DNA of 28,418 nt, taken from contig JAZUMF010000036.1 in assembly GCA_045603485.1 (NCBI GenBank), positions 1 through 28,418 of the forward strand. The letters are read 5' to 3'. How positions within the stretch are numbered: position 1 is the stretch's first letter; the number at the start of each line of letters is the position of its first letter. Shown here piece after piece: positions 1 to 6,215 of the stretch. Under the pieces are notes generated by a model that saw only the letters and a program-made list of their open reading frames with translations, was not told where the DNA came from and did no database searches. Made by a program: the position numbers and the translations under genes. This DNA comes from RGIG5952 sp045603485. Its GTDB lineage: Bacteria; Verrucomicrobiota; Kiritimatiellia; RFP12; JAAYLN01.

Positions 1-90
1 TTAATATTTTTTATATAAAAACACAAGACATCATTTGATATCGCAAATGACGCAGTGTTATTATACACTTTAAGTGTCAGACTGTTACAC

Positions 91-119
91 TTGACATAAC
101 AATAAAACCTCGCTATACT
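91..119 (+). promoter_or_regulatory. Strong sigma70-type promoter with no gene downstream
   Basis: A perfect TTGACA (91-96) is followed after exactly 17 bases by TATACT (114-119). The same promoter, including the upstream sequence GTCAGACTGTTACAC, recurs at 27975-28003 and, with one base changed, at 27870-27898. No credible coding sequence follows within 400 bases, so it may drive a small RNA or be part of a dispersed repeat. Confidence 0.6.
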
Positions 120-161
120 AACACAACAAATAGTCGGTATCACAACTTCTCTGCTTTCTTT

Positions 162-198
162 GCGGTAAAACCTTTTAAGGGGACAGTCCTTCTCAATT
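162..198. repeat. 37-bp GGGGACAG-type repeat, copy A
   Basis: This segment begins GCGGTAAAACC and contains AAGGGGACAGTCCTTCTC. It matches 288-324 at the same length of 37 bases with only a few substitutions. Both copies are preceded by TTCTCTGC within a few bases. A GGGG tetranucleotide ahead of an imperfect hairpin recalls REP-type sequences mobilised by Y1 (RAYT-like) transposases. That link is inference, because no transposase is present. Confidence 0.6.
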
Positions 199-287
199 AA
201 AACTGTAAAACTCGCAAACTGTCTTTACTGTCAAACTTGCCACCTGATAACCTTTAAGAACCAAGCTGCAATTTATATGCATTCTCT

Positions 288-324
288 GCGATAAAATTTT
301 ATAAGGGGACAGGCCTTCCCAATT
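288..324. repeat. 37-bp GGGGACAG-type repeat, copy B
   Basis: This is the second copy of the repeat at 162-198. It begins GCGATAAAATT and contains AAGGGGACAGGCCTTCCC. The conserved right half ends in CAATT in both copies. A third, shorter match, GGGGACAGTCCTTTTC, begins at 422. Confidence 0.6.
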
Positions 325-377
325 TCGTGTACTTTGCAAAAGGCACAAAAAAACTTAACCTAAAAACTACAAAAATT

Positions 378-405
378 ATTACCTATTACCTATTACTTAT
401 TACTT
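378..405. repeat. Heptamer tandem repeat, four units of ATTAC(C/T)T
   Basis: Four consecutive 7-base units are visible: ATTACCT, ATTACCT, ATTACTT, ATTACTT. They are followed by further AT-rich sequence. They lie between copies of the GGGGACAG repeat. Confidence 0.75.
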
Positions 406-506
406 ATTTACTAACTTTTCTGGGGACAGTCCTTTTCGTTTCATTACGGCTCTGTCTAAAATTAATATGCGGCAAATTATTTTGTTATACTTGTATCAAA
501 TCCAGT

Positions 507-546
507 AAAAAGGAGGGCTCTACCCACACTTTTTAAGGAAGAGCCC
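507..546 (-). terminator. Probable intrinsic terminator of the DUF4838 gene
   Basis: GGGCTCT (515-521) and AGAGCCC (540-546) form a perfect 7-bp inverted repeat. On the minus strand the hairpin is followed by TCC and five T residues (507-511). It lies 14 bases beyond the stop codon of the minus-strand DUF4838 gene. The loop is long (18 bases), which lowers confidence. Confidence 0.5.
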
Positions 547-559
547 CAAATTATAATTA

Positions 560-2911
560 TTACTTTGGCTGCTGTATAACGGTTTTTTCAATCAATTCAG
601 GTGCAACAAGAGTAATCTCCTTAACATCACAGAAGGCACTGTGATGGAGGACGCCTGGCATTATCCAAATGCGGCTTCTTGGATAAAGGCGGCGTTTACC
701 CAAGCAGATTGTCTTCCACTCAAGATCGCCCTTGCGAGCCTGAATTGCCTGGTTTGCAACTTCCTGCCCACCCTTGACTTCTACACCATTCATAAACCAT
801 GGCTGATAGATGCCCATATATGCTGCAGCTGGATTACATTCAACAGAAGTGTCGATACGAACGGTTGCAAAGACATACCAATAGCCGGCATCTTCGGCTG
901 GAAGCGTGTAGCCGATTTCCGCAAAACCAGGGTTCATCCAAACATTATCAACCTCTTCGCCAAGCTTTACCTTGAATTGTGCATACTCGGTACCATCGGC
1001 ATCGCGCTCCTTTGTCATACGCTTGCCGCCTGTCAGGTCTTTTGCGCCTACATGAATAATAGTGCTACGACGAGGATACTCTGTTGGAGCCGGAGGATTT
1101 GCAAAGGACTTCTTAAAGCGTGCCTTAACTTGATGGAACACACGGCCTTCGCCGATTTCGCCATCCGCCTGACGGAAGAATTCTGATTGCAATGTTGCGT
1201 TCCATCCATCGTAAATTGCATCACGCGATGGAAGCTTGTACTTGAGGTGCTGGGCTGGCACAATCATATCATTATAGCGCCCCATTGCCATTTGCCACAC
1301 GGCTATGCTTGCGCGACGCGCCATGACATGGCGATTGATGTCTCCACGAGTAACCCTAACGGCCTGCTCCATTGCTCTAAACATCTTTACACAATCATAT
1401 GCGGTCAAATAGTGGGATGTATCACCTACATAACACCCATACCATGTCCAACGCTGGCGCAAGCGGGCATGTTCAAGAAGCCGGATATACTCCATAACAT
1501 GAGGTGCGCCTTTTCCATAAGTAGCCTTGACATATTTTTCGATAAGTTTGTTTACATCCGCATCGGGATTCCAAAGTAGCTTAGCGTAAAGCCACATCTT
1601 CATCTCAGACAAATCACCGATTCGCGTCCACTGCATCTGGGTATAGAGACCCTTGACCCCGATGCGCTTGTAGTACTTCATCGTCTGCCCAAGAATGTAG
1701 TGATTGGGGAACGGGATAAGATAATCTTCAAAGTTTGCAAGATAATCCCAGATATATGTACCATTCTCTTTAGCAGCCAAACGCGAAATTGCTCCAAGAA
1801 GCGCGTCCGAGCGTTCGTTCAAATCAGCTGCCAGACCGTGGTTGCGCCAAAGCTCGGCAACACCTGCGCCGACATTCGGCTCGAAGGCAAAATCAGTACC
1901 GCTGGGGATTGTATCGTGGAAGCCGCCATAGCCTAAGAAGTTAAATCTTACATTGGGATACTTTTTACCAAGGCGCTTGCCGACCTCATTAGCTAGAACC
2001 GCACACTGCAAGGCGGGGTGACGCATACCATTTTTGTCGATATAGCGGTCAACTAGGGCAAGACATTTTTCACACTCGCAATATGTATATGAGTCGTCAA
2101 TACCAAGTGAAAGCTCATAACGACCAGGCTGTTTTGCGAGATATGCGTCGATTTCTTCGCAAAGCTTAGTCAGCATCTCCTCGTTAGAAACACAAACCCA
2201 ATGTAAGTTGCGCTTACCGGTATGACGGTTGTACGAATACCATTCAGGATGATCCTTGGCATACTTATTACGCGAAACCCAAGCTGTGCAAACCATCTGC
2301 CTGATGTCTGGACGATATGGCGAACCAAAAAGCGGGCGCCAACGAGAATCGCGCTCATTTGGATCTAAGCGCAAACGGAGCATATAATCAAAGTGGTGAC
2401 GCTGAAGCTGTGCGCATGCTTCGCGCCAAAGCATATGCGGAGCATCTATACGCTCAAATCCCTCTGGAAGCGCAAGCCCCTTTACCGATGGTGTATAGGT
2501 ATAATCATGTGCTGAGAAGACAACTCCGAAATGCTCAAGCAGTTCGCAGGCCGCATGCATCGCACCGCGAGGTCCGTCACCAGTAACCTCTAGGGTTTTC
2601 CTGTTCTTGACACGGATGCACAACTCCTGAGGACGGGTTGCCTTATACGGAGCTCCAACGAGAATCGTATTAAATCCAGAAACCGGGCGGTCAGTCACCA
2701 TAAAACGGGCACCTGTCATCCTGCCGAGCGTATCAGACAATAGATTCGCCGCCGTGCGGAGCCCATTTGTTGCACCATCCTGCACAACAATGACCGCCTT
2801 CGCCTGCCCATTGGTCGCGAAAAGAAACTCGTGTGCGGCATTAACTGCAATTGGCATTGCAACAACAGCTGCGACTAATAATGCCAAGAATTTTTGTTGA
2901 TTCACTTTCAT
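560..2911 (-). CDS. Exported DUF4838-domain protein (glycoside-hydrolase-like)
   Basis: The product has 783 residues and an N-terminal signal peptide (charged start, hydrophobic stretch near residues 8-22, cleavage probably after VNA-A near residue 25). Residues 30-150 resemble the N-terminal domain found before alpha-glucuronidase-type barrels, including GDGPRGAMHAACELLEHFGV (111-130). The central part carries a Cys cluster, CECEKC (278-283), which I recognise from the DUF4838 family, followed by an alpha/beta-barrel-like region. The C-terminal 150 residues look like a beta-sandwich. The likely role is binding or cleaving a polysaccharide outside the cytoplasm; the exact activity is unknown. 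The start ATG has a good GGAAAG site. It lies 34 bases after the metallophosphoesterase gene, probably in one operon, and a terminator follows. Confidence 0.85.
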   Translation of the reverse strand: MKVNQQKFLALLVAAVVAMPIAVNAAHEFLFATNGQAKAVIVVQDGATNGLRTAANLLSDTLGRMTGARFMVTDRPVSGFNTILVGAPYKATRPQELCIRVKNRKTLEVTGDGPRGAMHAACELLEHFGVVFSAHDYTYTPSVKGLALPEGFERIDAPHMLWREACAQLQRHHFDYMLRLRLDPNERDSRWRPLFGSPYRPDIRQMVCTAWVSRNKYAKDHPEWYSYNRHTGKRNLHWVCVSNEEMLTKLCEEIDAYLAKQPGRYELSLGIDDSYTYCECEKCLALVDRYIDKNGMRHPALQCAVLANEVGKRLGKKYPNVRFNFLGYGGFHDTIPSGTDFAFEPNVGAGVAELWRNHGLAADLNERSDALLGAISRLAAKENGTYIWDYLANFEDYLIPFPNHYILGQTMKYYKRIGVKGLYTQMQWTRIGDLSEMKMWLYAKLLWNPDADVNKLIEKYVKATYGKGAPHVMEYIRLLEHARLRQRWTWYGCYVGDTSHYLTAYDCVKMFRAMEQAVRVTRGDINRHVMARRASIAVWQMAMGRYNDMIVPAQHLKYKLPSRDAIYDGWNATLQSEFFRQADGEIGEGRVFHQVKARFKKSFANPPAPTEYPRRSTIIHVGAKDLTGGKRMTKERDADGTEYAQFKVKLGEEVDNVWMNPGFAEIGYTLPAEDAGYWYVFATVRIDTSVECNPAAAYMGIYQPWFMNGVEVKGGQEVANQAIQARKGDLEWKTICLGKRRLYPRSRIWIMPGVLHHSAFCDVKEITLVAPELIEKTVIQQPK

Positions 2912-2945
2912 TGTTCTTTCCTATTGTCCTTACCTGTTACTGAAC

Positions 2946-4568
2946 TTAAAACTTTATTACTTCACTGTAAATCGACTTACCCTTACCGCCAAAGGCATTA
3001 GCGGGTGTAACAAAAAATCTGATGTTAGTCTTTGCAGGAATATTGCGGGCAGGAATCGTCGCCTTGGTATCAACCCAATGAGACCGCGCAAAGAAACCAT
3101 TTGAGGGGTAGACATTCTTGGAAAAGCAAGACTGCCAACCGTTTGTTCCTTCCTTCTCAACTCCTACTATATAATGCGAGAGACGCCCTCCGCGTTTGCC
3201 ATCCACGGCATTGGGGAAGCTCAAGGTTGTGGCGCAAGTGCGACCTGTTCCCGGTGCATTAGTATTCGATAGCGTGACAGTTATCTCAGCACTACCCTTA
3301 AAAGCCGGAGCCTTGCAATTCTTTGTACGATAATCAATCGAATATGGCTTAACAGCCTCGGGGCGATAATCAATTGGGATTGACCACTTAGGCGCCAGTT
3401 CCTCATGGTGGTAAAAATCTCGACGGCGCACATCAACACGGTCGTCATAAACCTCAACCAAAAGGCCTTGACGAACCGAGCCCTTAGAATAGTGCTGCCT
3501 TTCAATTCCGGGAGTCATATCAGGGTAATAAAGCGACCCTGTTCCAATTGAAACAAAACCATCCTGCCAAATTGTGCGTTCATCATTTATAAGATGATGC
3601 GAATGGCCTGAAAAAGCGATTACATTGGGATAATTCGTCAAGACCGACACCGAAGAGCCATTATCCTGCCCCCATGCCTTAACACCATGGCAAGTCAGCT
3701 TTGGATGAGGATGCTGGAAATAGAAAATCGGCTTATCGGTTGAAAGATTCAGGCTCTTCATATAATCAGCGAGCCCCTCAACCTCGCCACCCCATCCAAT
3801 AATATTCCAATGAGAACCGACAAAGTCATATCCCTTTACATTTTTATAGAAATGCGAGGAATACTCCTCGTTGAAGAGACGCTTCCACATTGCCGGAAGA
3901 TTTGTGTTAAAGGCCTCGGAGAAGAATAGCGCTCGAGCATTTGTCTGAAGCATACCCGACTCACCAGCCAATTTGGCGATTTCAGCCACATTGGTACCGC
4001 AATCAAAAACCTTGCGTTCAAATGCCTTTAGCCCCTTCAAAACAGGAGCCGCTTTAGCGGCAGGCACATTGTACATGACTGCATGATAAGCCTTATTTAC
4101 CGCATTTGTAATATCCAAACGCACCTTGTCAATTGAATGTTTACCATTAGCGATGCCCCTAATCTTATTAGGCGCCAGACCATTGCATGAGCCGATGATA
4201 TAATATGCTCCCTCATCATCATGATTGCCTGTGACAAAAAAGGGAACAACAGGCTCTCCATCTGAGCGCCTATTATCCTTAAAGACAGAAAACCAAACGC
4301 GAGCAAACTTCTCAAGCTCCATATTCATCGTCTGGTCGGTGATATCACCGGCAATTGCGACGACATCAACCTTCTCTTTATCATACCACTTCAATGTCTC
4401 GACAAAGACATTCTCAAAACCAGGCTCACACCTGATGTGAACATCACTCAAAACACCAATCTTAAGATTTGGCTCTTTTGCGCCAAATACCGGCATTAAA
4501 GAGATGCAGCCAGATAAAAATCCCAATAGACAAGCCATCAGAAAAGTAAACTTGAAGTTAAGCTTCAT
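2946..4568 (-). CDS. Metallophosphoesterase lipoprotein (calcineurin-like)
   Basis: The 540-residue product begins with a lipoprotein signal; the lipobox LSGC ends at Cys21. The metal-binding motifs of the calcineurin-like superfamily are present in order: SDVH (41-44), AGD (73-75), GNHD (114-117), HPH (286-288) and GHSH (321-324). The enzyme should hydrolyse a phosphomonoester or phosphodiester at the cell envelope; the substrate cannot be told. Residues from about 425 onward look like a fibronectin-III-type beta domain. The start has a GGGAG site. The gene is followed at 34 bases by the DUF4838 gene, which suggests joint expression. No catalytic motif appears to be missing. Confidence 0.88.
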   Translation of the reverse strand: MKLNFKFTFLMACLLGFLSGCISLMPVFGAKEPNLKIGVLSDVHIRCEPGFENVFVETLKWYDKEKVDVVAIAGDITDQTMNMELEKFARVWFSVFKDNRRSDGEPVVPFFVTGNHDDEGAYYIIGSCNGLAPNKIRGIANGKHSIDKVRLDITNAVNKAYHAVMYNVPAAKAAPVLKGLKAFERKVFDCGTNVAEIAKLAGESGMLQTNARALFFSEAFNTNLPAMWKRLFNEEYSSHFYKNVKGYDFVGSHWNIIGWGGEVEGLADYMKSLNLSTDKPIFYFQHPHPKLTCHGVKAWGQDNGSSVSVLTNYPNVIAFSGHSHHLINDERTIWQDGFVSIGTGSLYYPDMTPGIERQHYSKGSVRQGLLVEVYDDRVDVRRRDFYHHEELAPKWSIPIDYRPEAVKPYSIDYRTKNCKAPAFKGSAEITVTLSNTNAPGTGRTCATTLSFPNAVDGKRGGRLSHYIVGVEKEGTNGWQSCFSKNVYPSNGFFARSHWVDTKATIPARNIPAKTNIRFFVTPANAFGGKGKSIYSEVIKF

Positions 4569-4630
4569 TCTTGTAAACTCCCAAAATGCAAAAATATCAC
4601 GATATTTATCATACTAGCAAATTCCGTGCC

Positions 4631-4658
4631 AAAATAAAAGATACATATTTTTTGTCAA
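4631..4658 (-). promoter_or_regulatory. Candidate promoter for the metallophosphoesterase unit
   Basis: On the minus strand a perfect TTGACA (4653-4658) is followed after 16 bases by TATTTT (4631-4636). It lies about 60 bases upstream of the ATG at 4568. The -10 match is only 4 of 6, so this is tentative. Confidence 0.4.
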
Positions 4659-4676
4659 TGCTGATTCTTTTAATCG

Positions 4677-4746
4677 GCAATTAGACAGAAGTTTAATACA
4701 AGTATTGGTCACCGTCACCTGAGATTTTTACCAGCGCAATTAGACA
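4677..4746. repeat. Direct repeat GCAATTAGACA in the divergent promoter region
   Basis: The 11-mer GCAATTAGACA occurs at 4677-4687 and again at 4736-4746, spaced 59 bases start to start. Both copies lie between the promoters of the divergent metallophosphoesterase and VTC genes. The second abuts the -35 region of the VTC promoter. They could be sites for a shared regulator; this is inference. Confidence 0.45.
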
Positions 4747-4754
4747 TCTTACAC

Positions 4755-4784
4755 TTGACATCGGCCGCGATATAAAAGTATTAT
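4755..4784 (+). promoter_or_regulatory. Promoter of the VTC-DUF4956-CotH operon
   Basis: TTACACTTGACAT contains a perfect -35 TTGACA (4755-4760), followed after 18 bases by TATTAT (4779-4784). The 13-base core is shared with the orphan promoters at 91, 27870 and 27975. Transcription would start near 4791, two bases before the ATG at 4793. An overlapping extended -10 (TGATATTAT, 4784-4792) lies closer to the ATG, without a -35 at proper distance. Confidence 0.5.
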
Positions 4785-4792
4785 GATATTAT

Positions 4793-5500
4793 ATGCTTCA
4801 TTCACTAGAAAAAAATCTCGTTAACGAGAGAAAATTTTCAGGAGAGATCGCTTGCCTACCTCGCGTAATGTCTCTTGTTGAAACCGCTTGTATGGCAGAT
4901 GCGGAATTTGCCGAAGGGATAGTAAATAGCATATATTTTGACACGCCGTCGCTAGCCGCATACAGCGAAAAGGCAAACGGAGACAACCTGAAGACAAAGG
5001 TTCGCGTTAGATGGTATGGCAACAACGAAGACTTATCCAACGATGTGCCCGTATTCATTGAAGTAAAAACCCGATTAGGCTCCGCCAGACGGAAATTTCG
5101 ATATGATGCAATAGCTCCTCGCTCCATCATTTGCGAAGCGCCTTTTGAGGGTTGTTATTTGCAAGACTTCATATCATCACAGCTAAAACATTTGCAAATA
5201 CCGATTTCCTGTGACTGGCATCCAGTGTGCCAAATATCATATAATAGACGCCGTTTTTTTGACCATCCTACTTCAAGTAGAATTTCCGTAGATTGGAATA
5301 TAAGGGCTCCACGCTTTAATAGGACAATCTTTCCTTGGGGTGCACCGATTCTGCTTACAAGCATGGTTTGCGAATTTAAAAACCAGGGAGGAATTCCCCC
5401 TCTATGGGCTAAATCGCTCCAAGATGCCGGATTACGCTTTGGAAGCTTCTCAAAATATGGGGAATGCATGGAACGCTTTATAACAGGAAGGATTCATTAG
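4793..5500 (+). CDS. VTC-domain protein (polyphosphate polymerase-like)
   Basis: The 235-residue product matches the VTC domain known from yeast Vtc4, the catalytic tunnel that makes polyphosphate from ATP. Visible motifs are NERKF (11-15), SIYFD (46-50), KVRVRWYG (69-76) with the paired basic residues of the tunnel, FIEVKTR (88-94), RISVDWNI (163-170), CEFK (193-196) with the metal-binding Glu, and FSKY (219-222). It is soluble and probably cytoplasmic. Bacterial VTC proteins are often encoded beside DUF4956 and CotH proteins, as here; their product is not firmly established. The next gene starts one base after the stop. No ribosome binding site is visible and the predicted transcript starts about at the ATG, so translation may be leaderless. 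Confidence 0.85.
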   Translation: MLHSLEKNLVNERKFSGEIACLPRVMSLVETACMADAEFAEGIVNSIYFDTPSLAAYSEKANGDNLKTKVRVRWYGNNEDLSNDVPVFIEVKTRLGSARRKFRYDAIAPRSIICEAPFEGCYLQDFISSQLKHLQIPISCDWHPVCQISYNRRRFFDHPTSSRISVDWNIRAPRFNRTIFPWGAPILLTSMVCEFKNQGGIPPLWAKSLQDAGLRFGSFSKYGECMERFITGRIH

Positions 5501-5501
5501 T

Positions 5502-6206
5502 ATGAACAACACTTCAAAAATTATGGAAATTTTGGACTCCAACTTGAGTCAGGTACGCGAACAGCTTGACCCAGGTCTTTTTATCTCGGCACTTCTAGCG
5601 GCACTAGCGGCAGCATTTGTGGCGTCGCTAATGTATCGTTTTTTCTACGAACGGCGGGGGACTGGCAGTCAGGTACATAGAGCATTTCCCCTTTTAGCAG
5701 TGTCGGTTACTACACTCTTTATCGGTGTTCAAATCTCTATTCCTCTCTCGCTCGGCTTACTTGGTTCTCTGTCAATCATCCGTTTTCGTACACCGATTAA
5801 GGAGCCAGAGGAGGTTGGATTCATTATGCTCGTAATTGCAGCGTCAATCTCAGCGGCAACCTTCAATTTTGCTTTTATTGTCTATATGTACATCGCAGCC
5901 TTTCTTGCCCTCATCATTATGCGCGGGACGGCATCGCTCCGCTGGCTGAAGCGTGACGGACTTCTTATTATGACCCTTCCCAAGGAATCGGCCATTGCCA
6001 AGTATAAGGAAATCGAAGCGTTCCTTGTAGACAAGACAACGCACCTAACGCTTGAAAGCACATCGACCCACTCAGGTGTTACCACTTATCAATTTGTATT
6101 TTCAGGCATAAAGGATGATGTTGCCACATTTGAAGGTGGCCTCTCTAAAATTGCAGACTTCACCCAAATAAACATCTTTTTAGATCGCCCGGGCGGCATT
6201 CGATAA
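5502..6206 (+). CDS. DUF4956 integral membrane protein
   Basis: The 234-residue product has about four membrane segments (roughly residues 26-46, 62-90, 106-122 and 124-140) and a soluble C-terminal half. The stretch IIRFRTPIKEPEE (92-104), between the second and third segments, is the conserved core of the DUF4956 family. Its function is unknown. The family is repeatedly encoded next to VTC-domain proteins, which suggests a membrane partner or channel for the VTC product; that role is inferred. It starts one base after the VTC gene and ends nine bases before the CotH gene, so the three are certainly co-transcribed. Confidence 0.85.
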   Translation: MNNTSKIMEILDSNLSQVREQLDPGLFISALLAALAAAFVASLMYRFFYERRGTGSQVHRAFPLLAVSVTTLFIGVQISIPLSLGLLGSLSIIRFRTPIKEPEEVGFIMLVIAASISAATFNFAFIVYMYIAAFLALIIMRGTASLRWLKRDGLLIMTLPKESAIAKYKEIEAFLVDKTTHLTLESTSTHSGVTTYQFVFSGIKDDVATFEGGLSKIADFTQINIFLDRPGGIR

Positions 6207-6215
6207 AGAAGTAAA

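Larger units (their letters stand above)
1..559. other. Intergenic region rich in repeats, no convincing gene
   Basis: I see no real coding sequence here. The only open frame of note (327-536, 69 residues) lacks a ribosome binding site and is largely a translation of the heptamer repeat at 378-405. The region is AT-rich and holds a strong promoter (91-119), AGTGT/ACACT half-sites (54-91), two 37-bp imperfect direct repeats (162-198 and 288-324), a third partial GGGGACAG copy (from 422), and a terminator for the minus-strand gene at its right end. It resembles an intergenic landing zone for small dispersed repeats. Confidence 0.7.

Noticed and set aside
327..536. 69-residue open frame in the left intergenic region
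   Set aside because: It has no ribosome binding site and is mostly a low-complexity translation of the heptamer repeat and the GGGGACAG repeat.
1..560. CRISPR array in the repeat-rich left end
   Set aside because: The repeats are few, unevenly spaced and imperfect, spacers are not of constant length, and no cas gene is nearby.
641..1186. 181-residue frame on the plus strand
   Set aside because: It lies wholly opposite the well-supported DUF4838 gene and shows no recognisable domain or ribosome binding site.
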